A model generated the notes under the pieces. The model ran no database searches. It worked only from the letters and a program-made list of their open reading frames with translations, and was not told the DNA's origin. Source: Chryseobacterium phosphatilyticum (GTDB lineage: Bacteria; Bacteroidota; Bacteroidia; Flavobacteriales; Weeksellaceae). Taken from it: 64,000 nt of DNA. Position numbers and translations under genes: made by a program. Of this stretch, positions 37,903-46,820 are shown in pieces (position 1 is the stretch's first letter; every line of letters starts with the position of its first letter). Location of the stretch: contig NZ_PPED02000003.1 of NCBI RefSeq assembly GCF_002899825.2, positions 1-64,000 of the forward strand, given 5' to 3'.

Positions 37903-38778
37903 ATGAAAGTATTTGTAACAGGAGCTTCAGGCTTTATTGGTTCTGCGATTGTTAAAGAATTAATTGCTTCAGGACATCAGGTAGTAGGTCTGGCACGTTC
38001 AGGACAATCAGCAGAAGTAATTCGCAAGGAAGGTGCGGAAGTGTTAAGGGGAGATCTTGAAGACTGGGAAGTCTTAAAGCAGGGGGCCAAAGATTCAGAC
38101 GGTATTATTCATGCGGGTTTTTTCCATGATTTTACTCAATTTGCAAAGGCTGCAGAAATTGACAAAAATGCAATTAATGCAATAGGAGAGGCACTGATGG
38201 GAACAGACAAAGCTATTGTAGTAACAGCAGGAATTTTAGGATTACCCCTTATTGACGGAAATATTACAGAGGAGAGTCTTTCACCTGGTTTTCCGAGATC
38301 TTCTGAAACTACAGCTTTGGCATTGGCTGAAAAAGGCATAAATGCTTCAGTTATCCGCTTAGCACCGTCGGTTCATGATAAGGGTGACAAAGGTTTTGTT
38401 CCGTTTATAATTGGGCAGGCTCGTATCAACAACTTATCCGGCTACCCTGGTGATGGATTGAATCGGTGGGCGGCTGTTCATCGTTTGGATGCAGCAAGAT
38501 TATTCCGTCTGGCATTTGAAAAAGGAATCAAAGGAGCAGTATACAATGGTGTGGCTGACACAGGAATTAAAATGAAAGAAATTGCTGAACTGATTGGCTC
38601 AGAATTAAATTTACCTGTTGCATCCCTGTCTGAAGAAGAAACAGCAAAGCATTTTGAGTGGCTGAGTAGATTTATAGCTTTTGACAGCCCTGCAACCCAT
38701 TTTAAAACGAAGGAACTCTTAGGCTGGAAACCTGAGCATATCGGACTTATAGACGATATGAAACAAAATTATTTTTAA
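37903..38778 (+). CDS. NAD(P)-dependent epimerase/dehydratase-like SDR
   Basis: A 291-residue extended or atypical SDR. The nucleotide-binding loop is VTGASGFIGSAIVKEL at the N-terminus; AVHRLDAARLFRLAFEKG is typical of the NAD-dependent epimerase/dehydratase group. The usual YxxxK pair is not obvious, as in several atypical SDRs. Start 37903 is chosen because the Rossmann motif begins there and a promoter-like box (GAACTTTG) precedes it. It is followed by another SDR and an AraC regulator in the same direction. Substrate unknown. Confidence 0.8.
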   Translation: MKVFVTGASGFIGSAIVKELIASGHQVVGLARSGQSAEVIRKEGAEVLRGDLEDWEVLKQGAKDSDGIIHAGFFHDFTQFAKAAEIDKNAINAIGEALMGTDKAIVVTAGILGLPLIDGNITEESLSPGFPRSSETTALALAEKGINASVIRLAPSVHDKGDKGFVPFIIGQARINNLSGYPGDGLNRWAAVHRLDAARLFRLAFEKGIKGAVYNGVADTGIKMKEIAELIGSELNLPVASLSEEETAKHFEWLSRFIAFDSPATHFKTKELLGWKPEHIGLIDDMKQNYF

Positions 38779-38822
38779 CCATTTGCGCATATCGAAGCAC
38801 TATAACCATTAAAAATCAAAAA

Positions 38823-39542
38823 ATGAAAAAAGTACTTATTACAGGAGCCAATCAGGGGATTGGCTTTGAAACCGCCAAACAGTTGTCACAATTAGGTTAT
38901 CATGTATATCTCGGAAGCCGCAATGAAGCCAATGGAATTGAGGCCCAAAATAAATTAAACGAACTGGGATTTGATAATGTAGAGTTTATTCAATTGGATG
39001 TCACAGATATTGATTCAGTAAGATCTGCCAAAGAAAAACTGGAGGCTAAGGCCCAACAGTTGGATGTGCTGATCAACAATGCGGCTATTGTAGGCGAACA
39101 GCCGCAGAATATGTCTGCAAATAATCTCAGTAATTTAAGAAATGTTTTCGAAACCAATTTTTTTGGTGCTGTGCAGACCACTCAACAGTTTATTGATTTG
39201 CTGGAAAAGTCAGATGAACCTCGGATTATTAATGTTTCAAGTCCCTTAGGTTCGCTGTCTGTTCAAAGCAATTCTCAAAATCCTAATTATAGGATATACG
39301 ATGCATACAGCTCTTCTAAAACTGCATTGAATGCTTTTACTCTGTTGCTGGCCAAAGAATTTCAAAATACCCATTTTAAAATATTAAGCGTTGAACCAGG
39401 CTACACGGCCACTAACCTTAATCAGTATCAGGGAACACAGACAGCAGAGGAGGCAGCAGGTATAATTGTGAAATTTTCCACTTTATCTGATGTACCCACG
39501 GGTAAATTTTTTGATAGAAATGGAGATGAATTGCCTTGGTAA
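38823..39542 (+). CDS. Short-chain dehydrogenase (classical SDR)
   Basis: A 239-residue classical SDR with TGANQGIGFETAKQL at the N-terminus, NNAAIVGEQ near 88, catalytic Ser in NVSSPLGSLS and YDAYSSSKTAL holding Tyr and Lys. It resembles carbonyl-reductase-like SDRs. It lies 44 nt after the previous SDR and 55 nt before an AraC-type regulator, and is probably cotranscribed with the former. Substrate unknown. Confidence 0.85.
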   Translation: MKKVLITGANQGIGFETAKQLSQLGYHVYLGSRNEANGIEAQNKLNELGFDNVEFIQLDVTDIDSVRSAKEKLEAKAQQLDVLINNAAIVGEQPQNMSANNLSNLRNVFETNFFGAVQTTQQFIDLLEKSDEPRIINVSSPLGSLSVQSNSQNPNYRIYDAYSSSKTALNAFTLLLAKEFQNTHFKILSVEPGYTATNLNQYQGTQTAEEAAGIIVKFSTLSDVPTGKFFDRNGDELPW

Positions 39543-39597
39543 AACAAACAATGAATGTATAAGCAATTAACCAGAAAAATAAAATTAAATTTGTGGT

Positions 39598-40515
39598 ATG
39601 GAGCAAAGAGAGACACAAAGAATTAAAACAATAAGCGAATTCCATCGATTGCGTGGTTTGCCAAATCCTGAGCACCCGCTTGTCAGTATTATTGATTATT
39701 CTTCTATCAAAAGACCCGCTAACATTGATGAAGTAAATCTGGTTTTAGATTTCTATATGATTTCCTTAAAGAGAGGAATTGGTGGAAAGATGTATTATGG
39801 ACAACAGGAGTTTGATTTTGATGACGGGCTTATGGCATTTATGGAGCCCAACCAGGTTTTCAGGATTCAATCTGATCCTGCTGTCAAAGAGGAACGTTCA
39901 GGCTGGCTGTTGCTTATTCATCCTGATTTTTTGTGGAATACGGTACTTGCTAAAGGTATCAGAAGATACGAGTATTTTGATTATTCAGTGAATGAAGCAC
40001 TGTTTCTTTCCGAAAAGGAACAAAAAACGCTGAATAGCATTATTGATAACATTAAACAGGAATATCAAACGAATATAGATCAATTCAGTAAGCAGATTAT
40101 CATTTCACAGATTGAAAGCCTGCTTAATTATTCAGAAAGATTTTACAATCGTCAGTTCATAACAAGGGAAAAAAGCAATCACCAGATTCTGGAAAGGCTA
40201 GAGAAATTACTTGATGAATATTTTGAACATAAAATTGCAGAGAAAGGATTGCTTTCCGTACAGTTTATTGCAGATGAACTCAATATTTCCCCCAAATATT
40301 TAAGTACTTTACTGAAAACACTGACCGGACAAAATACACAACAGCATATACACAACAAACTGATAGAAGTAGCCAAAGAAAAATTATCTACCACAAATTT
40401 ATCTGTCAGTGAAATTGCTTATGAAATGGGATTTGAACATTCTCAGTCATTCAGCAAGCTGTTTAAAAGCAAGACAGCCCAAAGTCCGCTGGAATTCAGA
40501 GGAAGTTTTAACTGA
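39598..40515 (+). CDS. AraC-family transcriptional regulator, possibly leaderless
   Basis: A 305-residue regulator. The N-terminal half is a cupin-like sensor; the C-terminal 100 residues form the double helix-turn-helix of AraC proteins (VQFIADELNISPKYLSTLLK, then VSEIAYEMGFEHSQSFSKLFKSK, seen as MGFEHSQSFSKLFK). A -7 box TAAATTTG (39586-39593) stands only 4 nt before the ATG, so transcription would begin at or beside the start codon. It likely controls the two SDR genes before it. Confidence 0.87.
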   Translation: MEQRETQRIKTISEFHRLRGLPNPEHPLVSIIDYSSIKRPANIDEVNLVLDFYMISLKRGIGGKMYYGQQEFDFDDGLMAFMEPNQVFRIQSDPAVKEERSGWLLLIHPDFLWNTVLAKGIRRYEYFDYSVNEALFLSEKEQKTLNSIIDNIKQEYQTNIDQFSKQIIISQIESLLNYSERFYNRQFITREKSNHQILERLEKLLDEYFEHKIAEKGLLSVQFIADELNISPKYLSTLLKTLTGQNTQQHIHNKLIEVAKEKLSTTNLSVSEIAYEMGFEHSQSFSKLFKSKTAQSPLEFRGSFN

Positions 40516-40612
40516 TTGTTTTATCATAACTTAATCATTAAAATTAGTATCAAATGAACTCTAAATATCCAAGGTGTAAAAGTTTGGGTTATGCATTTTT
40601 ATAGGTATAAAA

Positions 40613-40643
40613 AATGAGACAACTTTTTAAAAGTTGTCTCATT
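40613..40643 (-). terminator. Terminator of tRNA Pro-Arg unit 2
   Basis: AATGAGACAAC...GTTGTCTCATT stem. On the minus strand it is followed by TTTTTT. It can also serve the AraC gene on the plus strand. Confidence 0.82.
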
Positions 40644-40646
40644 ATG

Positions 40647-40720
40647 TGAGCGCGAAAGGATTCGAACCTTTGACCGTCTGCTTAGAAGGCAGATGCTCTA
40701 TCCAGCTGAGCTACGCACCC
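40647..40720 (-). tRNA. tRNA-Arg(UCU), unit 2
   Basis: 74 nt on the minus strand. Acceptor GGGTGCG pairs with CGCGCTC, D-arm GCTCAGCTGGATAGAGC, anticodon arm TCTGC-CTTCTAA-GCAGA with anticodon TCT, and T-arm GGTTCGAATCC. CCA is not encoded. Identical by eye to the copies at 40906 and 55713. Confidence 0.95.
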
Positions 40721-40733
40721 TTGAATTTTTAAG

Positions 40734-40808
40734 TCGGGGCGGCAGGATTCGAACCTGCGACCTCCTGGTCCCAAACCAGGCGCGATGACCGGACTACGCT
40801 ACGCCCCG
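40734..40808 (-). tRNA. tRNA-Pro(UGG), unit 2
   Basis: 75 nt on the minus strand. Acceptor CGGGGCG pairs with CGCCCCG; the anticodon arm CCTGG-TTTGGGA-CCAGG gives TGG; T-arm GGTTCGAATCC. It lies 13 nt before tRNA-Arg and is cotranscribed with it. Confidence 0.95.
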
Positions 40809-40846
40809 ATTGATGGTCATCATCATCAACTTTGTTTTTACTCCCG

Positions 40847-40854
40847 TAAAGGTA
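40847..40854 (-). promoter_or_regulatory. -7 box of tRNA unit 2
   Basis: TACCTTTA on the minus strand, 38 nt before tRNA-Pro; a near match to TAnnTTTG. Confidence 0.55.
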
Positions 40855-40871
40855 CAAAGTCTTTTTTGAAA

Positions 40872-40900
40872 AAGAAAAACTCACAATATTTTTGTGAGCC
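40872..40900 (-). terminator. Terminator of tRNA Pro-Arg unit 1
   Basis: CTCACAA...TTGTGAG stem (40880-40886 with 40892-40898); on the minus strand followed by TTTTTCTTTTTC. Confidence 0.82.
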
Positions 40901-40905
40901 TTTTG

Positions 40906-40979
40906 TGAGCGCGAAAGGATTCGAACCTTTGACCGTCTGCTTAGAAGGCAGATGCTCTATCCAGCTGAGCTACGCACCC
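40906..40979 (-). tRNA. tRNA-Arg(UCU), unit 1
   Basis: Same 74-nt sequence as the copy at 40647, anticodon TCT. Part of a tandem duplication of the Pro-Arg pair. Confidence 0.95.
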
Positions 40980-40991
40980 TTGATTTTTAAG

Positions 40992-41066
40992 TCGGGGCGG
41001 CAGGATTCGAACCTGCGACCTCCTGGTCCCAAACCAGGCGCGATGACCGGACTACGCTACGCCCCG
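40992..41066 (-). tRNA. tRNA-Pro(UGG), unit 1
   Basis: Same 75-nt sequence as the copy at 40734, anticodon TGG. First gene of its unit. Confidence 0.95.
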
Positions 41067-41110
41067 ATTAATGGCCATCAATAACGAATTTTACTTCGTT
41101 TTTGCGGTTG

Positions 41111-41118
41111 CAAAGGTA
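41111..41118 (-). promoter_or_regulatory. -7 box of tRNA unit 1
   Basis: TACCTTTG on the minus strand, 44 nt before tRNA-Pro; an exact TAnnTTTG match. Confidence 0.6.
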
Positions 41119-41485
41119 CAATACTTTTTGAAATAAAAAAATAAAATGGAGGATAATTTTTGATTAACTTTTTGAGACCTCATTTTTGCCAGCTTTACCC
41201 GGTTAATAACCATTGACTTACCCTGTTTGAAATATGAAGAAGAATTTTAATGATTATTCTCTACTTTGTAAAGGTTTTAGGCTAATGACAAATTATAGCC
41301 CATGTAAAAAGTAATAAAAAAAGTTACCTATGTATATTTAAAAATGGATGAGGAATAACCTTCATCAATAGATACCATTAATTTTCGTTTCTGATGATGA
41401 ACATTATACAGAAAATTATCTTGAATAAAGGATTTGGATACCATACTCAACATTTTTTATCCTATATAAATCCTATCTTTACACA
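41119..41485. other. Gene-free stretch before the nuclease gene
   Basis: AT-rich, no convincing ORF. It contains the second copy of the 15-mer CTACTTTGTAAAGGT (41261-41275). TATCTTTA close to 41474-41481 is a likely -7 box for the nuclease gene. Confidence 0.5.
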
Positions 41486-42010
41486 ATGAAACGATTAATG
41501 CTTGTGAGTTTACTTTTCCCGTTGCTGACATTTTCCCAAACCAGCGGAAGAGTAATAAAAATTTCAGATGGGGATACCATTACCGTACTTATTGACGGAA
41601 ATCAACAAAAAAAACTAAGACTTGCTGAAGTAGATTGCCCGGAAAAAGGGCAACCTTTTGGTAAAAATGCCAAACAATTTACTGCAAATCAGGTTTTTGG
41701 TAAAACAGTTAATTTCATTGAAACCAATACAGACCGTTATGGACGTTCCATTGCCAAAGTATATTATGATAAAGATAAATACCTCTCTAAAGAGTTGATA
41801 AAGTCCGGAATGGGATGGTGGTATTTTTACTATTCCAAAGATCCTTCATTAGGTAAATTACAAGAAAAAGCGCAAAGTGAAAAGACGGGACTCTGGCAGG
41901 ATGTTCATGCTATTGCTCCCTGGGAATATCGAAAAATAAAACGGGAAGAGGCAAAAAACAGGAGATATGAAGCCTCTAAAACTCAAATGAAAATAAAACA
42001 AACGATATAG
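41486..42010 (+). CDS. Secreted thermonuclease-like (SNase) nuclease
   Basis: A 174-residue protein with signal peptide MKRLMLVSLLFPLLTFSQ and a staphylococcal-nuclease-like OB fold. Family residues are visible: DGDTITV (metal Asp), LRLAEVDCPEKGQPFG with the catalytic Arg/Glu region, TDRYGRSIAKVY (second Arg) and TGLW near the end. It should cleave DNA or RNA outside the cytoplasm, perhaps for nutrient or phosphate recovery. It has a good terminator of its own. Confidence 0.88.
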   Translation: MKRLMLVSLLFPLLTFSQTSGRVIKISDGDTITVLIDGNQQKKLRLAEVDCPEKGQPFGKNAKQFTANQVFGKTVNFIETNTDRYGRSIAKVYYDKDKYLSKELIKSGMGWWYFYYSKDPSLGKLQEKAQSEKTGLWQDVHAIAPWEYRKIKREEAKNRRYEASKTQMKIKQTI

Positions 42011-42016
42011 CATAAG

Positions 42017-42049
42017 ACAAGCCTTGGAATTATATATTTCAAGGCTTGT
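42017..42049 (+). terminator. Terminator after the nuclease gene
   Basis: ACAAGCCTTGG (42017-42027) pairs with TCAAGGCTTGT (42039-42049), followed by TTCTTT. Confidence 0.83.
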
Positions 42050-42079
42050 TTCTTTAGTATTTAAAGCAATGTAATTTAT

Positions 42080-42087
42080 TATATTTG
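42080..42087 (+). promoter_or_regulatory. -7 box of the HExxH protein gene
   Basis: TATATTTG fits TAnnTTTG; the ATG at 42144 follows 56 nt later. Confidence 0.55.
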
Positions 42088-42143
42088 TAATGTGCAGACT
42101 TCCTTATTCTTAGGACAGATGTAATGATGTAAACTTTTTAACT

Positions 42144-43457
42144 ATGAGACAAGCTATTCTTTTGATATTCCTGTTTTTTTTATTTACCCCACATATACCC
42201 GGACAAAAGCAAAAAGTCTCTCATGATAGTATTTCAATATTTTTTGATGAGATTAAAATAGCTTCTCAAAAGAATATTGAACTTTGGAACAAAGATTTAT
42301 ATGGTCCAATCCTTTTAATAGATACAAAAACGAGAGAGGTTTTTGCAAATGAACCCGATACAGAAGGAACTTTAAAGTTAAATAGAAATGTGTACTCCGG
42401 AATTTTGCCGGTTGATATTAATATTGCCAATACAGCACTTAACTGGAAAGGAAAAAGATGGGCAATGATCATGTTGCCACTCTCTCAAAATAAACAAAAC
42501 AGAATCGGATTATTGGCACATGAATCCTTTCATAGGATACAACCTTCATTAGGATTTGAATTAAATAATACTGAAAATAATCATCTGGATCAGAAAGAAG
42601 GAAGGATTTACCTTCGTTTAGAACTGGAAGCCTTGAAAAAAGCAATGAGATCTGCTTCAAAAAAAGAATTAAAGGAGCATCTTACCAATGCGCTTACTTT
42701 CAGAAAATACAGACATAGCCTTTATAATGGATCTGATGTCAGTGAAAATCTTCTGGAGCTCAATGAAGGAATGGCGGAATTTACAGGAGTGATCGTAAGT
42801 GGTCGAAATAAAACGCAAACCATGGCTTTTTTAGTTGATGGGATTAATGATTTTTTTAAGAATGCAACGTTTGTACGATCATTTGCTTATCACACAGTGC
42901 CTGTTTATGGGTATTTACTCTATAATAAAGATAAAAACTGGAATAAAAAAATCACATCAAAAACAGATCTGACCAACTATTTTATCAAGACATTCAATAG
43001 TGAAGTTGCTACTGATGTAAAAGAAGTTGTTAAAAGATCAGCCAATGATTATAATGGCTCAGAAATAACTGTGGAGGAAACGAGAAGGGAAGAGAAAGCA
43101 AAAAAACTCATTGCTGAATATAAATCTAAATTCATCAATGAACCTCATTTTGAAATAAAATTTGAAAAGATGAATGTCTCTTTTGATCCTAGAAATATTG
43201 TACCGATTGACAATAAAGGAACTGTATATCCTAATATCAGGGTTACAGATAAATGGGGGATTCTGACGGTTGAAAATGGGGCATTAATGAGTCCGAACTG
43301 GGACAAGATTTCAATATCTACTCCTGTCCGAACAGAAGATAAAAAGATATCTGGTGATGGTTGGACACTTGAACTGGCGGATGGCTATACGATAATGAAG
43401 AACGAAACAAACGGAGATTTTATGCTTGTAAAAAAAGAAGCATCTCAGAAGAAGTAA
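42144..43457 (+). CDS. Putative secreted zinc metallopeptidase (HExxH), unassigned family
   Basis: A 437-residue protein with signal peptide ending HIPGQ. It contains HESFH at 126-130, the HExxH zinc motif, and ELNEGMAEFTG at about 206-216. That could supply the third ligand, a Glu about 80 residues downstream, as in gluzincins. The C-terminal third (about 340-430) is beta-rich. I do not recognise the family. The combination suggests a secreted peptidase, but no activity can be claimed. Single-gene unit with its own promoter and terminator. Confidence 0.6.
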   Translation: MRQAILLIFLFFLFTPHIPGQKQKVSHDSISIFFDEIKIASQKNIELWNKDLYGPILLIDTKTREVFANEPDTEGTLKLNRNVYSGILPVDINIANTALNWKGKRWAMIMLPLSQNKQNRIGLLAHESFHRIQPSLGFELNNTENNHLDQKEGRIYLRLELEALKKAMRSASKKELKEHLTNALTFRKYRHSLYNGSDVSENLLELNEGMAEFTGVIVSGRNKTQTMAFLVDGINDFFKNATFVRSFAYHTVPVYGYLLYNKDKNWNKKITSKTDLTNYFIKTFNSEVATDVKEVVKRSANDYNGSEITVEETRREEKAKKLIAEYKSKFINEPHFEIKFEKMNVSFDPRNIVPIDNKGTVYPNIRVTDKWGILTVENGALMSPNWDKISISTPVRTEDKKISGDGWTLELADGYTIMKNETNGDFMLVKKEASQKK

Positions 43458-43476
43458 AATAAGTATAATGCAAAAC

Positions 43477-43508
43477 AAAGAGCTCACTATTTCTATAGTG
43501 AGCTCTTT
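43477..43508. terminator. Bidirectional terminator
   Basis: Perfect 14-bp stem AAAGAGCTCACTAT (43477-43490) with 43495-43508, loop TTCT, between convergent genes. Confidence 0.9.
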
Positions 43509-43528
43509 TAAATGAACATTAAAAACTG

Positions 43529-44359
43529 TTAGAAATCAGTTGACTCCGATAGTTTTTTCCATTCTTCTATTTCGTTTGATAACCGTGTTATTTTATCTTT
43601 GGCTCTTTGATAAGCATCATTTCCTAAGAAAAGATGTACAGGTGGATTCGGAGAGTTTATCAGGGTCAACAATGCATCAGCAATTTTATCAGGATTACCT
43701 TGTTGTTTACCATCTGATGCACTGAATTTTTGATGCGCTTCTCTGATAAAATCATAATCATCAATCCGGTTATTACCAAATACAATAGAGTCAGCGTGAG
43801 CAAAGCTAGTCCGAAACCAACCCGGCAAAACGGAGGTAACATGAATGCCCAGTGGTTTTAAATCATTGGCAAGAGCTTCTGATAAACCATTGACGGCAAA
43901 TTTAGAAGCAGCATATATGCTCCATCCCATTCCCGGTGCAAATCCTGCTATTGATGAAATATTAATAATATGTCCTGAACGTTGATTCCGCAAGTAGGGA
44001 AGAGCCTGCTGAATGACTCTGGTAACAGCGAAAAAATTGACGTTAAAGTTATCATGAATCTCCTTTTCGGACAGTTCTTCCAATGCTCCGCCGATTCCAT
44101 ATCCCGCATTGTTTACAATGACATCAATTCTGCCAAAAGTGTTTTGTGTGTGTGCAAGTGATATTGCAATCGATTTTTCATCAGTAAGATCTACCTGTAA
44201 CGGAAGATAATTTTCATTTTTTCTGATGATTTCTGAGAATGCTAATGCCTGTCTCGATGTGGCTGCAACTTTTTGTCCCTGAAGCAGTAGTTGCTCGGTC
44301 AATGCGCGACCCATACCTTTTGATGCCCCGGTAATATACCATACTTTTGAATTTTCCAT
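43529..44359 (-). CDS. Short-chain dehydrogenase (classical SDR)
   Basis: A 276-residue SDR. TGASKGMGRALTEQL is the nucleotide loop, NNAGYGIGGAL follows, SSIAGFAPGMG holds the catalytic Ser and YAASKFAVNGL the Tyr and Lys. A TAATTTTG box (44381-44388, minus strand) precedes the ATG. An AraC regulator encoded just upstream on the same strand probably controls it. Substrate unknown. Confidence 0.86.
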   Translation of the reverse strand: MENSKVWYITGASKGMGRALTEQLLLQGQKVAATSRQALAFSEIIRKNENYLPLQVDLTDEKSIAISLAHTQNTFGRIDVIVNNAGYGIGGALEELSEKEIHDNFNVNFFAVTRVIQQALPYLRNQRSGHIINISSIAGFAPGMGWSIYAASKFAVNGLSEALANDLKPLGIHVTSVLPGWFRTSFAHADSIVFGNNRIDDYDFIREAHQKFSASDGKQQGNPDKIADALLTLINSPNPPVHLFLGNDAYQRAKDKITRLSNEIEEWKKLSESTDF

Positions 44360-44440
44360 TTTATCATATTTTTATCAATGCAAAATTAAAGTAGACAAAT
44401 GGTGGGATGATGGTAGAAAGAATACTGATATTTGTAAAAA

Positions 44441-45334
44441 TCAAACCAATCGAAATGAAGTTGGATTGGTTCCGGTTTGTTTTTTAAAAAATTTATTAAA
44501 GTGAGCCAGATCATCAAAACCGAGTGCTTCGCTTATTTCAGAAATGGTCCAGTCGGTATCTCTGAGCAGAATCTTCGCTTCAGTACCTATTCTTTCAAAA
44601 ATATGTTCTCTGGTTGTTTTGCCGGTTACTTTTTTAATACACCGATTCAGATAATTGACATGAACAGACAATTTTTCTGCATAATTCTTAGGATGACGCA
44701 GTGTTAATGTATCTGTTTTATACTGAACAGGAAACTGTTGTTCCAGTAGTTCTGAGAAAATAATAGTAATCCTTTTTCCGGCATCTCCGAATTGGACAAT
44801 ATTTTCAGGAGGAGCCCATTTCATTGCCAGAAAATACAATTCACTGACGTAATTCCGGATCAGATCATATTTATAAATATAATCACTCTGTGCTTCATGA
44901 AGTATTTTGATAAAAAGATGTTGGGTCTCCTCATATTGATTTTCAGATAACCTAAAAACAGGAGGTAGGGAAGTATTGAAAAGAGGGAGCTGATCTAGCT
45001 GTAATTTATGAGTGCCCTGGAAAAATTCACTCCTGAAGATACAAAAATATCCTTTTGTGCCTGAAGATAAAGGCAGGTACGAATAAGGGGTGTCCGGATG
45101 GAAAAATAATAACGTATCACCATTTATCTTAATCGTTTGATGACCATACTTGAATGTGTTCTCACCAGAGAAAAGCATAATTTTAAAGAAATTTCTACGA
45201 ATATGCTGAGGAAGTTCTGCATTATTCTTCATTCGTTCTTCAATACGGAATGCATTGAACTGACCTATCGTTTCATATATATTTTCGGGATAGGTGCTAG
45301 ATTTATGCTGGTAAAATTCCTCTATGCTTTCCAT
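44441..45334 (-). CDS. AraC-family transcriptional regulator
   Basis: A 297-residue regulator with an N-terminal sensor domain (FFHPDTPYSYLPL is cupin-like) and the C-terminal AraC helix-turn-helix pair (AEKLSVHVNYLNRCIKKVTG and SEISEALGFDDLAHFNKFFKKQ, shown in part). It lies 81 nt upstream of the SDR at 43529, in the same direction, and likely regulates that gene. The gap between them has the SDR promoter. Confidence 0.87.
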   Translation of the reverse strand: MESIEEFYQHKSSTYPENIYETIGQFNAFRIEERMKNNAELPQHIRRNFFKIMLFSGENTFKYGHQTIKINGDTLLFFHPDTPYSYLPLSSGTKGYFCIFRSEFFQGTHKLQLDQLPLFNTSLPPVFRLSENQYEETQHLFIKILHEAQSDYIYKYDLIRNYVSELYFLAMKWAPPENIVQFGDAGKRITIIFSELLEQQFPVQYKTDTLTLRHPKNYAEKLSVHVNYLNRCIKKVTGKTTREHIFERIGTEAKILLRDTDWTISEISEALGFDDLAHFNKFFKKQTGTNPTSFRLV

Positions 45335-45527
45335 TGATCAAGTTTCGGATGTGTAAAAACGATACCAAAATACGGAAAAAGAGAATAGAAGCAAAAGGTC
45401 AGAATTTTAAGCTGAATATTTGGGGCAGGGCTTTAAAAATAAAACCCCACCATATAATAAGTGAGGTATGTGTTGAATAAACGTTAGTACTTTATTATCT
45501 CAACCGGAATAGGTATTCAGAATGTTT

Positions 45528-46349
45528 TTAAGGAGTACTCTTTACTGCGTTGTACATCAATGAATCTTTTTTCTGATCAGAATCATCGTATTTGTAGCTA
45601 TAGAATGAGGCTTCCCAGTCTCCATAACCGGTATTGGGAATGATAATGAACCTTTTTCCAAAATCTTTAGCCGAATTTTTCACAGCTGCAGATCGATCTG
45701 CTTCGGTCTTTTTATCAAATATTGCAGCGAAATCAGAAAGATTATCTCCTAAGAGCAAAACAATATTATAATTTTTAGCAACATCATTTCGTCTGTTTTC
45801 CTTGCTGCTTTCTTTTGACCGGAGGATAAGATTAGTGTCGTTTTGAAGCGGAAAATTATATCTTTCTAAATTTTTCAATGTTCCCGCACGTTCTTGTTCT
45901 GCCCGGTTGGTAATGTAAAAAACCTGAACCCCTTTGCTGGCAGCGTACTGATAAAAATCCTGAGCTCCTGTGAGTGGAGTTGCTATCCCTTTTGCAGTCC
46001 ACTCTTCCCATGTTTTCTGATCATAGTTTTTTCCCATTTTAGAACGTTCAACAGCATAATATGAATTGTCAAGGAAAGTCTCATCAATATCAGATACAAT
46101 TGCTAACGGTTTATCCGATTTTCGGGCTAAGGCTTCATCTAAACGAAGTTTTGCGATATTGTATGCCTGCAGGCAAAGGGCTTCATATTCAGCAGCTCTT
46201 TGCTGATAAAATGCTGAGTATATTTTTCCGTTATGTCCCAGATTTTGATAAGGCACATCCTGAAAGGTAGTCGTCGAAGTTGGGTTTATTGTTTTGCATG
46301 AGATCGTCACAGCAAGTAAGCCTGCGATCATGAAGTTGAAATTTTTCAT
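45528..46349 (-). CDS. 5'-nucleotidase, lipoprotein e(P4) family (class C acid phosphatase)
   Basis: A 273-residue lipoprotein with signal peptide MKNFNFMIAGLLAVTISC and lipid-modified Cys18. It is a HAD-superfamily phosphatase: DxDxT at 87-91 (SDIDETFLDNSYY), then YITNRAEQE, and the acidic GDNLSDFAA loop. The e(P4) family dephosphorylates nucleotides at the outer surface so that nucleosides and phosphate can be taken up. Start 46349 is chosen because a TAATTTTG box (46371-46378, minus strand) covers the upstream codons of the longer frame. Confidence 0.88.
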   Translation of the reverse strand: MKNFNFMIAGLLAVTISCKTINPTSTTTFQDVPYQNLGHNGKIYSAFYQQRAAEYEALCLQAYNIAKLRLDEALARKSDKPLAIVSDIDETFLDNSYYAVERSKMGKNYDQKTWEEWTAKGIATPLTGAQDFYQYAASKGVQVFYITNRAEQERAGTLKNLERYNFPLQNDTNLILRSKESSKENRRNDVAKNYNIVLLLGDNLSDFAAIFDKKTEADRSAAVKNSAKDFGKRFIIIPNTGYGDWEASFYSYKYDDSDQKKDSLMYNAVKSTP

Positions 46350-46378
46350 TGAATTAAAAATAGAGAATGACAAAATTA

Positions 46379-46820
46379 TAACATTTGATTTTTATAGGGA
46401 CTGTATTTGTGAAGTATTTGCAAACTTGGAAATCCAGGGAAGCAAAATTGTATTGAGAACGTCTATCCACCATTAGTCATATCACAAAATGTAGGTAATT
46501 GATTAGGGGATGTGTTTTTATCTGGTAATAGTAATCTGCTGAAGAAGATAGGTGGCGTTTTTGTGCATCGGCTGGTAGCATTGGCAAATGTATCTGTTGA
46601 TCTTTTTGGCAATACAAAATTGGTCTTATTAAGAATAAAGAGTGAAATCTAATATTCGAACTTTGCAAAGATTTTATTAATGAGTATTGACAAGAATAAT
46701 ATTAAGGATGATTTTTATTACTCTCAGGGCTTAACTACTAATATTCCATTCTTTTGAAATATAATCACATCTACTTATATGAGTTAAAAAATAATTGTAA
46801 ACCTTTTAATATAAAAACAC
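46379..46820. other. Gene-free stretch
   Basis: About 440 nt between divergent genes. A 63-codon frame on the minus strand (46477-46668) has no recognisable features. I see no RNA gene or strong hairpin. AT-rich near 46740-46820, where the promoter of the next gene should lie. Confidence 0.45.

Noticed and set aside
39418..39675. Minus-strand ORFs around the AraC promoter
   Set aside because: They run opposite an SDR and AraC gene with strong family motifs.
40785..41084. Plus-strand ORF across the tRNA pairs, with GFEPLTVCLEG and RQDSNLRPPGPKPG phrases
   Set aside because: These phrases are the antisense translation of tRNA-Arg and tRNA-Pro genes; a well-known spurious ORF.
46477..46668. 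63-codon minus-strand ORF in the gap after the e(P4) gene
   Set aside because: No signal peptide, domain or coding-like composition; no promoter or partner gene.
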